From the NCBI GenBank assembly GCA_023053685.1, contig JALIGW010000002.1, positions 249,310,856 through 249,374,855 on the forward strand: 64,000 nt of DNA. The letters run 5' to 3'. Every line of letters starts with the position of its first letter. Position 1 is the stretch's first letter. Origin of the DNA: Diadophis punctatus similis (Eukaryota; Chordata; Lepidosauria; Squamata; Dipsadidae). The position numbers were made by a program, and so were the translations under genes. This document shows, piece after piece, positions 44,886-58,925 of this stretch. The notes under the pieces are model-generated. The model did no database searches, was not told where the DNA came from, and saw nothing but the letters and a program-made list of their open reading frames with translations.

Positions 44886-46612
44886 GAATAGAATAGAATA
44901 CAGAGTTGGAAGGGACCTTGGAGGTCTTCTAGTCCAACCCCCTGCTTAGGCAAGAAACCCTATACCACTTCAGACAAATGGTTATCCAACATCTTCTTTA
45001 AAATTTCCAGTGTTGGAGAATTCACAACTTCTGGAGGCAAGCTGTTCCACTGATTAATTGTTCTAACTGTCAGGAAATTTCTCCTTAGTTCTAAGTTGCT
45101 TCTCTCCTTGATTAGTTTCCACCCATTGCTTCTTGTTCTACCCTAAGGTGCTTTGGAGAATAGTTTTACTCCCTCTTCTTTGTGGCAACCCTGAGATATT
45201 GGAACTCTGCTATCATGTCTCCCCTAGTCCTTCTTTTCATTAAACTAGACCAGTGATGGCTAACATTTTTGCCATCGGGTGCCAAAAGCGGGGGGAGTGT
45301 GGAAGGACCGCGCCCGTGTGCACACACCCATAATTCAATGTGCTTCGCCCTCCACATGCATGTGCGCGTGACCCCCCACGCTCCCTCGCTTTTGGCACAC
45401 GATGGCACGGTGGCGAAACCCCACAGGAGGCCCTCCGGAGGCCGGAAATGGCCCATTTTGCAACTTCCGGTGGGACCGGAAGTCCCGTTTTTCGCCCTTT
45501 CCTGGAGGCTGGGAAGGGCAAAAACGGCCTCCCCCACCCCCCAGAGGCCCTCCAGAGGCCAGAAACCCCGTCACAGAGCTTCCATGTGAGCCCTTTATTT
45601 ACTTCAAAACGGGCCGTGGGGACTCCTGGAAGGGGAGGGGGCGTGACCAGCCGAAAATCAGCTGGAGCTGATCAATAGCAATGGCTCCCATGCCTGCAAA
45701 TATGGCTCCGTGTGCCACCTGTGGCACGTGTGCCATAGGTTTGCCATCACGGAACTGAATATACCCAGTTCCTGCAACCGTTCTTCATATGTTTTAGCCT
45801 CCAGTCCCCTAATCATCTTCTCTGCACTCTTTCTAGAGTCCCCACATCTTTTTTACATCGTGGCGACCAAAACTGGATGCAGTATTCCAAATGTGGCCTT
45901 AACAAGGCATTATAAAGTGGTATTAACACTTCACATGATCTTGATTCTATCCTTCTGTTTATGCAGCCTAGAACTGTGTTGGCTTTTTTTGGCAGCTGCT
46001 GCACACTGCTGGCTCATATTTAAATGGTTGTCTACTAGGACTCCAAGATCCCTCTCACAGTTACTACCTGTACCTGTGCACTTTGTTTTTCTTGCCTCAA
46101 TGTAGAACCTTACTTTTTTTCACCATTGAATTTCGTTTTGTTAGATAGCACCCAATTTTCAAGTCAGTCAAGATCCTTCTGTATCTTAAGCCTATCTTCT
46201 TGAGTGTTGGCTATTCCTACCAGCTTGGTATCATCTGCAAATTTGATGAGTTCCCAATCTATCCCCTCGCCAAATCATTGATGAAGATGTTGAAGAGTAC
46301 CGGGCCTAAAACAGAGCCTTGGGGTATTCCACTGCATAGTTCCCTCCATGTAGATGCAGTTCGATTGAGGACTACATGTTGAGTGCGGTTCATCAGCCAG
46401 TTACCTATCCATCTGGTGGTGATGCTGTCTAACCCACATTTTTCTACTTTATGTAGTAGTAGGTTATGGTCTACTTTATCAAATGCCTTACTGAAGTCCA
46501 AGTAAATTATATCGACAGCATTCCTCTGGTCTACCAATTTTGTCACTTTGTCAAAGAATGCAATAAGATTTGCATGATCTGTTTTTGACAAACCCATGTT
46601 GGTTTTGATTAT
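44886..46612 (-). pseudogene. CR1 LINE, reverse transcriptase to 3' end, minus strand
   Basis: From 46,605 downward: [58 protein letters not shown] (to about 46,262), then FADDTKLVG (about 46,235, the catalytic motif), KSKVLH, the C-terminal region and 3' UTR to 44,886. A hAT MITE splits it at 45,251-45,752. Core motifs are intact but a frameshift near 46,258 and later indels break it. Confidence 0.85.
45251..45752. mobile_element. 502-bp hAT-like MITE (CAGTGATGGC ends)
   Basis: Ends CAGTGATGGCTAACATTTTT and GGTTTGCCATCACGG. Flanked by AACTAGAC and AACTGAAT, an imperfect 8-bp duplication; uninterrupted CR1 at 36,875 reads AACTAGACATACCC. Interior GC-rich. Relative at 61,664-62,081. Confidence 0.8.
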
Positions 46613-47365
46613 TACTTTCAATGGTGAAAAAAGTAAGGTTCTACATTTAGGCAAGAAAAACAAAATGCACAGGTACAGCATATGTGGCACCTTGCTCAAC
46701 AGTAGTAACTGTGAGAGGGATCTTGGAGTCCTAGTGGACAAACGTTTAAATATGAGCCAGCAGTGTGCAGCAGCTGCCAAAAAAGCCAACACAGTTCTAG
46801 GCTGCATTAACAGAGGGATAGAATCAAGATCATGTGAAGTAATAATACCACTTACAATGCCTTGGTAAGGCCACACTTGGAATACTGCATTCAGTTTTGG
46901 TCGCCACGATGTAGAAAGGATGTTGAGACTCTGGAAAGAGTGCAGAGAAGAGCAACAAAGATGATTAGGGGACTGGAGACTAGAACATATGAAGAACGGT
47001 TGCAGCAACTGGGTATATCTAGCTTAATGAAAAGAAGGACTAGGGGAGATATGATAGCAGTATTCCAATATCTCAGGGGTTGCCACAAAGAAGAGGGAGT
47101 CAAATATTCTTCAAAGCACCTGAGGGTAGAACAAGAAGCAATGGGTGGAAACTAAACAAGGAGAGAAGCAACTTAGAACTAAGGAGAAATTTCCTGACAG
47201 TTAGAACAATTAATCAGTGGAACAGCTTGCCTCCAGAAGTTGTGAATGGTCCAACACTGGACGTTTTTAAGAAGATGTTGGATAACCATTTGTCTGAAGT
47301 AGTGTAGGGTTTCCTGCCTAAGCAGGGGGTTGGACTAGAAGACCTCCAAGGTCCCTTCCAACTCT
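46613..47365 (+). pseudogene. CR1 LINE 3' end, plus strand
   Basis: Frames give [64 protein letters not shown], and QWNSLPPEVVNGPTLDVFK to 47,307, then the 3' UTR (GGTTGGACTAGAAGACCTCC). One frameshift (about 46,862) separates two open blocks. It is head-to-head with the preceding CR1. Confidence 0.9.
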
Positions 47366-47378
47366 ATTATTATTATAA

Positions 47379-47465
<87 letters not shown>
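47366..47465. repeat. (ATT)n microsatellite at a CR1 3' end
   Basis: About 30 ATT/TTA units directly after the CR1 3' UTR. Confidence 0.95.
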
Positions 47466-47469
<4 letters not shown>

Positions 47470-47574
47470 ATAAGAACAGAAGAATATGGGGAAGTAGCAG
47501 GATTGAAAATAAAGAAAGAAGAAACTAAAATAATAGTCAAAAATCTTACAGATAAACAAAAAAATGAACTGACA
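47466..47574 (+). pseudogene. L1 ORF2 fragment, copy C
   Basis: Continues the L1 broken at 44,885 (MIRTEEYGEVAGLKIKKEET). Near-identical to 22,141-22,250. Confidence 0.75.
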
Positions 47575-47835
47575 GAGGAGCCTCTGAAAGAAGTTACAGG
47601 TCTGTGAGAGCCAGAAATCTTGCTTGTTTGTAGGTGACCAAATATTTATTTTCCACCATAATTTGCAAATAAATTCTTTCCAAATCACGCAATGTGATTG
47701 TCTGGATTTGTTTTCTCATTTTGTCTCTCATAGTTGAGGTCTACCTATGGTGTCAATTACAGGCCTCTCTCATCTTTTTTAGTGGAAGAACTTGCACAAT
47801 CGGTGCCTGACTTAATACTTTTTTGCCCCACTGTA
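47575..47835 (+). mobile_element. Tc1-like element terminal fragment, copy C
   Basis: Paralogue of 22,251-22,513, ending TTGCCCCACTGTA. Confidence 0.75.
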
Positions 47836-48051
47836 TATTGCATCGTAGTGCTTTAAAGCCCTCTCTAAGCAGTTTGTAGAGTCAGCATATTGCCCCCAAT
47901 AATCTGGATCCTCATTTTACCGACCCTGGAAGGATGGAAGGCTGTGTCAACCTTGAGCCTGGTGAGATTCGATGTGCGAAACTGCTGGCAGCTGGTGATC
48001 AGCAGAAGTAGCCTGCAGTATTGCACTCTAACCAATGCACCACTGCGGCTC
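47836..48051 (-). mobile_element. tRNA-derived squamate SINE, copy C
   Basis: Paralogue of 22,514-22,729; minus-strand head GAGCCGCAGTGGTGCATTGG. Confidence 0.85.
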
Positions 48052-48055
48052 AATA

Positions 48056-48984
<929 letters not shown>

Positions 48985-49009
48985 ACGGATGGGTTCCAAT
49001 TTTTTTACT

Positions 49010-49215
49010 ACCGGTTCTTTGGGCGTGGCTTAATTTTGTGGGCATGGCTTAATTTTGTGGGAGTGGCTTGATAGTCATGTGACCAGGTGGGAGTGGCTTG
49101 ACAGTAAGGTGACCAAGTGGGAGTGGCTTGGCAATCATGAGACTGGATGGGGGTGGCTTGGTGATCATGTGAGTGGGTGGGCATGGCCAACTTGACGTCA
49201 CTCACGTCAAGCGTT
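49010..49215. repeat. Degenerate minisatellite, copy C
   Basis: Paralogue of 25,340-25,585 with one fewer unit. Confidence 0.7.
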
Positions 49216-49386
49216 ATTGTTAGGGTGCCTAGCCTCTCCTCACCTCAAAGGCCTCAATGAGATACAATTTCCCTATCTATTTACTACTACTGAACATCCA
49301 AAATATACTATTTAATCCTATTTATATATCCCATATGTGTACATACATATTACACCCAGGCACACAAAAAGATACATTATCTACTA

Positions 49387-50500
49387 CCGTATTTTTCAGA
49401 GTATAAGACGCATCTTTTTACCCCCAAAAAGAGGGTCAAAAACTGGGTGCGTCTTATACTCCGTATGTTATATTAGGGGGAGGGGGAGGGAGTTGGTGCA
49501 ATTGTGGCAATGGTGGCAACGGCGACAACGGGTGGTAACAGACAGCTGATTCGCGGTATTCCACCAACTGCCAATCAAAGCCACCGCCGCCGGACCATGG
49601 GAAAGCCGCTGCCGCTGCCGCCGGACCATGGGAAAGCCGCCGCTGCCGGACCACAACAAAGCCGCCGCGGCTGCCGCAGCTGCCCCACAGCAAAGTCGCT
49701 CCGCTGCTGCTGGCCGCCACCACCGCTAGACCATGGGAAAGCCGCCACCGGCGGACCACAGCAATGCCGCCGCGGATGCCCCACAACAAAACCGCTCCCG
49801 CTGCTGCTGGCCGCTGCCGCCGCCAGACCACAGGAAAGCCGCTGCCGCCGTTGCTGGCCGAAGACTGCTCCCAAGGCAGTTAAGGAGCTGCTGCTGCTGC
49901 TGCTGCCCAAAGCGAGCCAGCTGACAGCTTTGAAGACCAACTTCCAAGTTTGAAGACCCCTGAGTTAGGGGTTTGGGGTGCAAGGGTCTTCAAACCTGGC
50001 AAGTTTAAGACTTGTGGACTTCAACTCCCATTCCTGAGCTAGCATGACTGGAGGAGGAATTCTGGGAGTTGAAGTCCACTAGTCTTAAACTTGCCAAGTT
50101 TGAAGACCCTTGCCACCCCTAACCAGGGCTCTTCAAACTTGGCAACTTTAAGACTTGTGGACTTCAACTCCCATTCCTGAGCTAGCATGACTGGAGGAGG
50201 AGTTCTGGGAGTTGAAGTCCACAAGTCTTAAACTTGCCAAGTTTGAAGTTTAGGGCGGGGGCGTGTGCATATGAATGTATGAATATGGTTCTGCATTGTT
50301 ATAAAGGAAACATTATTGTTCTTTCTTGCAGAAAAATGTCAAAGCCAAAATGTGTAAAAAGTATACATGGTTGTAAAAAGTATTCTGCTATACTGGTATT
50401 TTATTAAATAATATATTACTACACCATTTGGTTCAGAATACTTTTTTCCTTGTTTTCCTCCTCTAAAATCTAGGTGCGTCTTATACTCCGAAAAATACGG
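49387..50500. mobile_element. 1,114-bp non-autonomous TIR element, TA target, GC-rich cargo (copy C)
   Basis: Inverted ends CCGTATTTTTCAGAGTATAA and TTATACTCCGAAAAATACGG, TA duplications at 49,385-49,386 and 50,501-50,502. Copy B shows the empty site at 25,743-25,744. Same family as 22,947-24,947 but in the opposite orientation. Its GC-rich section (49,555-49,905) is made of CCGCCGxxGGACCA-type repeats, different from the B cargo. Confidence 0.85.
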
Positions 50501-50502
50501 TA

Positions 50503-52909
<2,407 letters not shown>

Positions 52910-53256
52910 TGTCACAATGTGAATATTGTCAGTTTGTGCATCTCTATGTTTTTCTACTGTTTATTGTATCTATGGTCAAGCAAACGTATGATATATTCTA
53001 TTACGCATGCCTGCATTCCTGAGGTCTCCTCCTTTTTCTTTTCTCTTCGCCATTTCTACCGAAGGTGGAAGTGATTTATTTCCTTAGCCGATCAAGATGT
53101 AGTTTACTAAGAATTCTTTTTATTACTTTTCTACTGAAATAAATATTTTGTTAATTAGATTTGAATCTCGGTTTTATTTCCTAAGTCAGAATGTTTTCAA
53201 AAGGGAAGCAACGATCCATCGACCTCCGGGGGATTGTCTCCCCCCCCCGCTTAACA
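52910..53256 (+). repeat. copia 5' LTR and adjacent primer binding site
   Basis: Begins TGTCACAATG and ends CTTAACA, 347 bp. It is followed by TGGTAATCAGAG (53,257-53,268), similar to the TGGTATCAGAGC-type initiator-Met primer binding sites of copia elements. AAATAAATATTT near 53,140 could be the polyadenylation signal region. The 3' LTR is absent, so exact ends rest on the A-copy junction and TG...CA rule. Confidence 0.7.
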
Positions 53257-53351
53257 TGGTAATCAGAGTTGGTTCTAAATTTTATGGCTTCTTTTGAAAG
53301 TTTTATTGTGTTTTAGGATAGTTAGCTAATTAGAGAGATTTATGACCAGCC

Positions 53352-55226
53352 ATGTCGAATGGAGATAAGGAATTACAGCTTGAAGGAACTGAAAAGCCCT
53401 CTGCAGAAAGTTTTTCCCTGCATGAAGAAGCCTCACCCACTCTCTTTGGAATGCAAACTGAAGATATTACCGGGGCGTCTTCACAAGTGGAACAAGATTT
53501 ATCTACAGAGGTTAGTAAAAGTTACTCAACCACATCGTTTGCCCCTGGGGGAAATTCTACACGTTTGGGAGCTATTCCAAAAATCTCTCAAGCCCCACAA
53601 GATGAGGAGACATCCTTTTATAGGCAGCAAATTGCCAGCCCACAAACGTCTTCCATAGGGCAGACAAGTGCTGAAAGAGAAATAAATTTAACTTATGGCC
53701 AGATGCTGCAAAAACAACGAGAGCAGATAGATCTTTTACAAAGAGAGTTACACGAAATTAAATTGCATGCATTCTCTGGTCCTGAAAACCAAGATGTCCA
53801 CCCGCCTTCAGGCATTTCAGGGAGGGGCCATGATCCCTCTCCTTCTTTAAACAAATTAGAACAACGCCCTTGGATGGACACGTCACAATCACATGGGCAG
53901 AAATTCTTTGATGAAAGAGACTATGAATATGCTTATGCTGCATCGCCATCTAGTGGCGATAGAAGGGATCCTTTTTTCCGTGTGATTCAGGAACAAAATG
54001 AAACTCTCCATAAGCAAAATGAATTCTTGTATAAACAAAATGAAAATTTGAATAAACAATTAGAAACTTTACAAGCCCAGAACAGAATGACTCAATTGAG
54101 GCTTGATGCATTAATGCAGTGTCCTTCATTAGCTGCACAACCTTTACAGGCACAAATTGTCCCGCCTGCCCAACCTATGCAAGCACAAATTGTGCATCCA
54201 CCACAAGCTGGACCACCTCCTACTCCAGCACCAGCAGCCCAACCTGTGCCTGCTCTAGGGCCACCACCAGCTGTGGCAGCCCAACTTTTGCCTGCTCCAG
54301 CTCTACTACCTATTGCTGCCCTTCAGCAACAGCCAGTCCAGGCACCTCCTGCAGCCCCAATTTTGCAACCAGCTCCAGCTGGTGCACTAGTTGTACAAAA
54401 ACAGCCAGTCCAGGCACCTCAAGCAGCACCTCAACCTGCTCAGGCCCAAGCCTTGCCACAAGCGATTCCACAGGCCGCACCACTGCAGGCCCAAGCAATT
54501 CCACCTATTTTGACACAACAATCACAAATTGTCCCATTAGTTGGCAACGCAAAATTAAAGCAATCGGGACAAAATTACAAAGCCTGGGTCTCTGAGATAA
54601 CTATTTTGCTTCGTCGTGAAGGGACATATGACATAATCCAGAATTCTCCACAAAAGGTACTAAGATGCCAATATTGCGATCGTGTGGGCCATACAAACAG
54701 AGATTGTCTTCAATTGCAACGCACTCAAGTTCCTGTCCAGCCCAGAGGAACAGATTACAGACGTCAGTACCAGCCTAGAGGAACAGATTATAGGGACCAG
54801 TACCAGCCCAGAGGAACAGCACCTAGAGGCAGCAGAAGCAGAGGACAGCGCCGACCCGGTCCGAGGCATGATTTCCCACCTCCATACACCATGCTAGCAA
54901 TCACCAATGATACACAGCCAAAGAAATATGACCGCTCTCTTTTGTGGACTCTCGATAGTGGAGCAGCTGTTCACATTACTTACAGAAAAGAACTTTTCAA
55001 AGAGCTACATGAGCCTGAACCAGAATATCGTGAACTGTATGCATTTGGTGGCCACCCATTCAAAGTTGAAGGAAAAGGGACTGTTTTTATTGAAGAGTTA
55101 GGTACCCTGGTACCTGATGTTTATTATATTCCTACAGCTAATTGTAATTTGCTTAGTCAGAATCATTTATCTGCTGTTTTGCATTTTTATGTCCTTCATT
55201 TCGGTAACGCCAGTTTATATTTTTAA
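53352..55226 (+). CDS. copia Gag and protease (frame broken downstream)
   Basis: 624 codons from ATG 53,352. Residues 1-200 are low-complexity and charged. A coiled coil lies at about 215-255 (heptads around NETLHKQNEFLYKQNENLNK). Residues 260-395 are Pro/Ala/Gln-rich with repeated QAQIV and QPVQAP. A fragment of the copia Gag N-terminal motif (NYKAWVSEI) at about 404 joins almost directly to the zinc knuckle CQYCDRVGHTNRDC at about 439-452, so most of the usual Gag core is missing. Three PRGTDYR-type repeats follow. The protease has the LDSGA active site at about 533 and continues to the frameshift near 55,190. In a working element Gag packages the RNA and the protease cuts the polyprotein. 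Confidence 0.85.
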   Translation: MSNGDKELQLEGTEKPSAESFSLHEEASPTLFGMQTEDITGASSQVEQDLSTEVSKSYSTTSFAPGGNSTRLGAIPKISQAPQDEETSFYRQQIASPQTSSIGQTSAEREINLTYGQMLQKQREQIDLLQRELHEIKLHAFSGPENQDVHPPSGISGRGHDPSPSLNKLEQRPWMDTSQSHGQKFFDERDYEYAYAASPSSGDRRDPFFRVIQEQNETLHKQNEFLYKQNENLNKQLETLQAQNRMTQLRLDALMQCPSLAAQPLQAQIVPPAQPMQAQIVHPPQAGPPPTPAPAAQPVPALGPPPAVAAQLLPAPALLPIAALQQQPVQAPPAAPILQPAPAGALVVQKQPVQAPQAAPQPAQAQALPQAIPQAAPLQAQAIPPILTQQSQIVPLVGNAKLKQSGQNYKAWVSEITILLRREGTYDIIQNSPQKVLRCQYCDRVGHTNRDCLQLQRTQVPVQPRGTDYRRQYQPRGTDYRDQYQPRGTAPRGSRSRGQRRPGPRHDFPPPYTMLAITNDTQPKKYDRSLLWTLDSGAAVHITYRKELFKELHEPEPEYRELYAFGGHPFKVEGKGTVFIEELGTLVPDVYYIPTANCNLLSQNHLSAVLHFYVLHFGNASLYF

Positions 55227-55541
55227 AGATGGTCATATTGTTGCTGACACAATTGTGATTGGTCAGGTCTACTATTTGAGGCCAAAGGTAGAGCCTCAAA
55301 TTCAGGCAAGTATAAAAATCTAAATAGATAATATCACAGGCCCAGAGAGAGATACCCCAGAGAGAGATCCTGTGAATACTCCAAAGGCTCCTAAAGCCAC
55401 AAAGCAACAGGTAATCAAACCTAAGGTTCCTCATGTTAATGTTAATGCTGCAACTTCACTTACAGGTTTTCGTTTACATGACAGGTGTATTCATAGGTGG
55501 CACAGAAGATTAGGCCATCCAAGCTTTGAGGTCCTTAAAAA
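55227..55541 (+). pseudogene. copia protease-integrase linker, frameshifted
   Basis: The coding sequence continues in a different frame (55,190 to about 55,555) with a TAA at 55,321-55,323. It includes the integrase zinc-binding start, WHRRLGHPSFEVLKK (about 55,500-55,545; first HH pair of HHCC). The frame returns to that of gag near 55,550. Confidence 0.8.
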
Positions 55542-57260
55542 ATGCCATTTTTCACACAAGGTTTGAATTTCAAAGGATGTAAGGTACATCTAGATTGTGC
55601 TGTTTGCAAAAAGGCAAAATCGAGGGCAGCAGCCGTTCCAAAACATGCTACACGTAAGTCAACACGCATTTTTTATTTGGTTCATACTGATATTGTGGGC
55701 CCTTATGGTCCAACTATTGGCGGTAAAAAGTATTTCTTAACTATTGTTGATAATCATTCTAGATATGGTTATGTCTTTCTTATGAAAGAAAAATCTGAAG
55801 CCTTTCAGACCTTTAGAGATTTTGCAGTTCAGATTTACAATCAACACGGAGTGAGAATCCGGAGAATCCAGAGTGATCGTGGTGCCGAGTTCACGTCTCA
55901 GCGTTTCCAGGATTGGATGCGACGAAACGGTATCCTACACCAAACATCTGCCCCATTCACGCCGGCTCACAACGGAGTCGCAGAGAGAAGACAGGGGGTC
56001 CTCCAAACCATGATGCGCAGCCTCCTAGAAGATGCCAATCTCAAACATTCGTTTTGGGGCGAAGCAGTTCAGTATGCAAATTACATTGTCAATCGCACAT
56101 GGAGCAATGTCATTGACCAAACACCCTTCTACATGTTATATGGCCACCAGCCAGATCTTAAACACTTACACATTTTTGGTTCATATGCCATGGTCAACAT
56201 TCCATTGGCCCAAAAAAGAAAAGGTGGCCCAGTAGCAAAGAGACTGAGATATATGGGTGTTGATAGCAATTCTAAATGGGGAAGATTCATTGACTCTCAC
56301 AATACGATAACAATTTCTAATTCAGCTAATTTTGAAGAAGATACAGATTGGTCCAGGATACATTCTAATGACCCTGGAGTTTATTTCCCTAGAACTGAAA
56401 TTGTTGATACAGTGCAACCAGATGACCAACGTTCATCACCTGATATCCCATCCTACAATGCCGTGGATGCTGAAGCTAGCGACGCTGATGGAGATGTGGA
56501 CAACAAGAAAGACGACTGGACAATCGTCCCGAGACGTTCCAAGAAAACTACAAAAGGTATTCCACCAAAGAGATACACAATGCAATTGACAAACACACCA
56601 TTGCCATTGATCTGTAATGTTACACTCCCACCGGAGAACTTTTCACAAATTAAATATCTTTCTGAAGTTGAACAACAAAAATGGTATGAAGCCATGCAAG
56701 TTGAGATGGATAGTTTGCAGAAACTCAAAGTATACACATCTGCAACACCTCCAACACACAAAAAAGTCATTGGCACAAGATGGGTCTACAAAATCAATCA
56801 AAAGCCAGATGGTGAATTATTATACAAAGCAAGACTTGTCGCACAGGGTTTCGCACAAAGCTATCCTGAAGATTACACAAACACTTACTCACCTACAGTG
56901 CGAACTGAAAGTGTGAAAATTGCTCTAACCACTGCTTCTATCCTTGGACTTGAAGTTTTCCAATTTGATGTTGAAGCAGCTTGTCTACATGCTGATCTAG
57001 ATGAAGAAATCTATGTCAGGTCCGCTCCCGGCTTCCGGGACCGAGAAGGGGATACCTGGTTCCTAAACAAAAGTCTCTATCGTCTGAAACAATCAGGTCT
57101 GATGTGGTACACATGTCTAAAAGACAAACTAAATTTAATGGGCTTTATTAAGTCCGACACTGATGAATGCGTGTTCACAAAAAAGTATGGAAATATTAAT
57201 GAAATTGTTCTTGTTTATGTTGATGACATTGTTTACATTGGTCCAAACAAACACGAGTGA
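55542..57260 (+). CDS. copia integrase and reverse transcriptase (open segment)
   Basis: 572 codons open. CAVCKKAKS completes the zinc-binding domain. The integrase core has the HTDIVGPYG aspartate, the IQSDRGAEF aspartate and the glutamate in NGVAERRQG, so the D,D-35-E triad is visible. Copia-type C-terminal sequence follows, with an acidic linker at about 56,380-56,520. The reverse transcriptase starts near 56,700 with GTRWVYKINQKPDGE, then FQFDVEAACLHADLDEEIYV, SLYRLKQSGLMWY and the catalytic YVDDI. A frameshift near 57,245 breaks the link to RNase H. The triad and YVDD are intact, so decay is recent or light. Confidence 0.9.
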   Translation: MPFFTQGLNFKGCKVHLDCAVCKKAKSRAAAVPKHATRKSTRIFYLVHTDIVGPYGPTIGGKKYFLTIVDNHSRYGYVFLMKEKSEAFQTFRDFAVQIYNQHGVRIRRIQSDRGAEFTSQRFQDWMRRNGILHQTSAPFTPAHNGVAERRQGVLQTMMRSLLEDANLKHSFWGEAVQYANYIVNRTWSNVIDQTPFYMLYGHQPDLKHLHIFGSYAMVNIPLAQKRKGGPVAKRLRYMGVDSNSKWGRFIDSHNTITISNSANFEEDTDWSRIHSNDPGVYFPRTEIVDTVQPDDQRSSPDIPSYNAVDAEASDADGDVDNKKDDWTIVPRRSKKTTKGIPPKRYTMQLTNTPLPLICNVTLPPENFSQIKYLSEVEQQKWYEAMQVEMDSLQKLKVYTSATPPTHKKVIGTRWVYKINQKPDGELLYKARLVAQGFAQSYPEDYTNTYSPTVRTESVKIALTTASILGLEVFQFDVEAACLHADLDEEIYVRSAPGFRDREGDTWFLNKSLYRLKQSGLMWYTCLKDKLNLMGFIKSDTDECVFTKKYGNINEIVLVYVDDIVYIGPNKHE

Positions 57261-58101
57261 GAATTTTGTTAAAGGTTTGCAGAAATACTTCACATTGAAA
57301 TCATTAGGACACATCAATGAATATTTAGGAGTTCACATTGAAAAGACACAGAAGGGGTTTAGCCTTTCACAAGAAGCTAAGATAGATCAACTTTTGCATC
57401 AATGCAACATGACAGATGCAACACCTACACAAACACCTATGCAAACTGATTTTCACAATTTGAAAGATACATACAGTCCTGAGTTCAAGGATCAAACACT
57501 TTATCGCTCAGTAATTGGTTCACTACTTTACATTAGTGGATGGACTAGACCAGACATAGCACTTAGTGTTAATTTACTTTCAAGACATGTAGGCAAAGCA
57601 ACAGAGTTTCACTGGTCATGTATTAAGAAGTTACTGAGATACTTGATACACACAAAACACTTCAAATTGAAGCTAGAACCAGAACATACAGATTTTGCTG
57701 ACATGTATTGTTATACAGATGCAGATTGGGCAAGTGATAAGGAGTCAAGAAAAAGCACATCAGGTTACATAGTGTTCCTGAATGGATGTCCAGTTTACTG
57801 GAACGTAAGAAAACAAAGTTTTATTTCCTGCTCATCAACTGAAGCAGAGTATGCATGTGTGTCCGATACGTGTAACTTTTTAACCTGGTTCGATGCCTTA
57901 GTTACAGATATCTGGATGAAGCCCGAAAAACCGATCACTGTGATGGAAGATAATCAACCAGTAGTTTACATTTCCAGGACTCACTTCACAGGTTCAAGGT
58001 CCAGACACATTGACATACGTTACAAGAATGTTAGAGAGTCAGTAAGACAAGGTCTCATAAAGTTAGAATATGTGCCAACAAAATATCAGAAAGAATTTTA
58101 A
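57245..58101 (+). pseudogene. copia reverse transcriptase C-terminus and RNase H, 3'-truncated
   Basis: Another frame continues with KYFTLKSLGHINEYLGVHIE, YRSVIGSLLYISGWTRPDIA (about 57,500-57,560) and RNase H: YTDADWASDKESRKSTSGY (about 57,713), SSTEAEYACVSD (about 57,832), MEDNQPVVYIS and SRHIDIRYKNVRE (about 57,990-58,040). It ends VPTKYQ, where the usual ADxLTK end should follow; the flanking unit begins instead. Confidence 0.9.
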
Positions 58102-58223
58102 AAAATATGGTGGCGCCCACGGACCGGCACTGACCGATCTGGTTTGGTGATGTCATCATGATGTCACCAGTGGGTCACTACCGGTTCAGGGAACTGGTCC
58201 AAACCGGGAGGAACCCACCCCTG
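58102..58223. mobile_element. hAT-like MITE remnant, copy C
   Basis: Only the right part of the 324-bp element at 28,169-28,492 remains (CACCAGTGGGTCACTACCGG to CACCCCTG); the left part was lost with the copia-associated deletion. Confidence 0.6.
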
Positions 58224-58925
58224 TATGAAAATACCAGGATGGCTTTCAACAATGGAAGCATTTGTTCACTCAAACCTAGTAAACTTTGAAAAAAATTCTA
58301 ACATATAGATATGTAAGGGAAACTAAAAACCGAACAAGAACTACAAGAACAGGATGTTGATCTATTGTGGTGGCCACAAATATAAATGCAATTGAGGTAC
58401 GATAAAGATGCTAAGATACATGGCTTTTATAAAAAACAAAGTTATGGAACGAATTATGGTCATGACCAAAGGTTCTACTGTATGGGCAAAAAAAATTGGA
58501 TATAATATAGAACTAGATAACTGGCAAAAACTTAGAATCTACAAATTGACAATGGCAATCACTTATAAAGTAAACTTGTAGTGGCACCTACCACTGGCGA
58601 GCCTAGCAAAAATGTTTAAAAATATGTCTACCAAATGTTGGAAATGTAATCAAAAACTGAGCACATATTATCACCACCAAAAAACCTTTTGGACGAAAGT
58701 GCATATTTGGTTATAAAAAAATGTGAAGACAGCATATACATTTTAAGCCAGAACTATTTTTGTTAGGCATAATACCAGAAAAATATGATAAAGGGAATGT
58801 ATATTTGATATTGCATCTTTTAACAGCAGCAAGAATTGTATTTGCACAATATTGGAAAGACGAGGAAACAACTATGGAAGAAGATGTAATTTTAAAAATG
58901 TTGGACTGTGCAGAGGGTGTGAGGT
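58224..58925 (+). pseudogene. L1 ORF2 C-terminal remnant, copy C
   Basis: Plus-strand blocks: a decayed AFVHPNLVTFEKIL-like start, STVWAKKIGYNIELDNWQKL (about 58,475), STKCWKCNQKLSTYYHHQK (about 58,630), and LTAARIVFAQYWKDEE (about 58,825). Same order as the L1 C-terminus at 34,760-35,600. Stops throughout. Confidence 0.8.

Larger units (their letters stand above)
52910..58101 (+). mobile_element. Ty1/copia LTR retrotransposon, 3' end missing
   Basis: Order: 5' LTR, primer binding site, gag with zinc knuckle, protease, integrase, reverse transcriptase, RNase H. Integrase before reverse transcriptase defines the copia order. The left junction follows CACCTCTTC, the paralogous uninterrupted sequence of copy A (about 16,600). 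The right end is truncated within the RNase H C-terminus and joins GAATTTTAAAAAATATGG of the flanking unit. Thus there is no 3' LTR or duplication, and about 250 bp of target are lost relative to A. It has three frameshifts and a stop. Confidence 0.9.

Noticed and set aside
44886..47365. Twin-priming inversion of a single CR1
   Set aside because: Both arms contain the CR1 3' end, whereas twin priming would invert only the 5' part; two insertions or an inverted duplication fit better.
52910..58101. Copia element as an active, intact transposon
   Set aside because: Catalytic motifs are present but frameshifts near 55,190, 55,550 and 57,245, a TAA at 55,321, the missing Gag core and the absent 3' LTR rule out autonomy.
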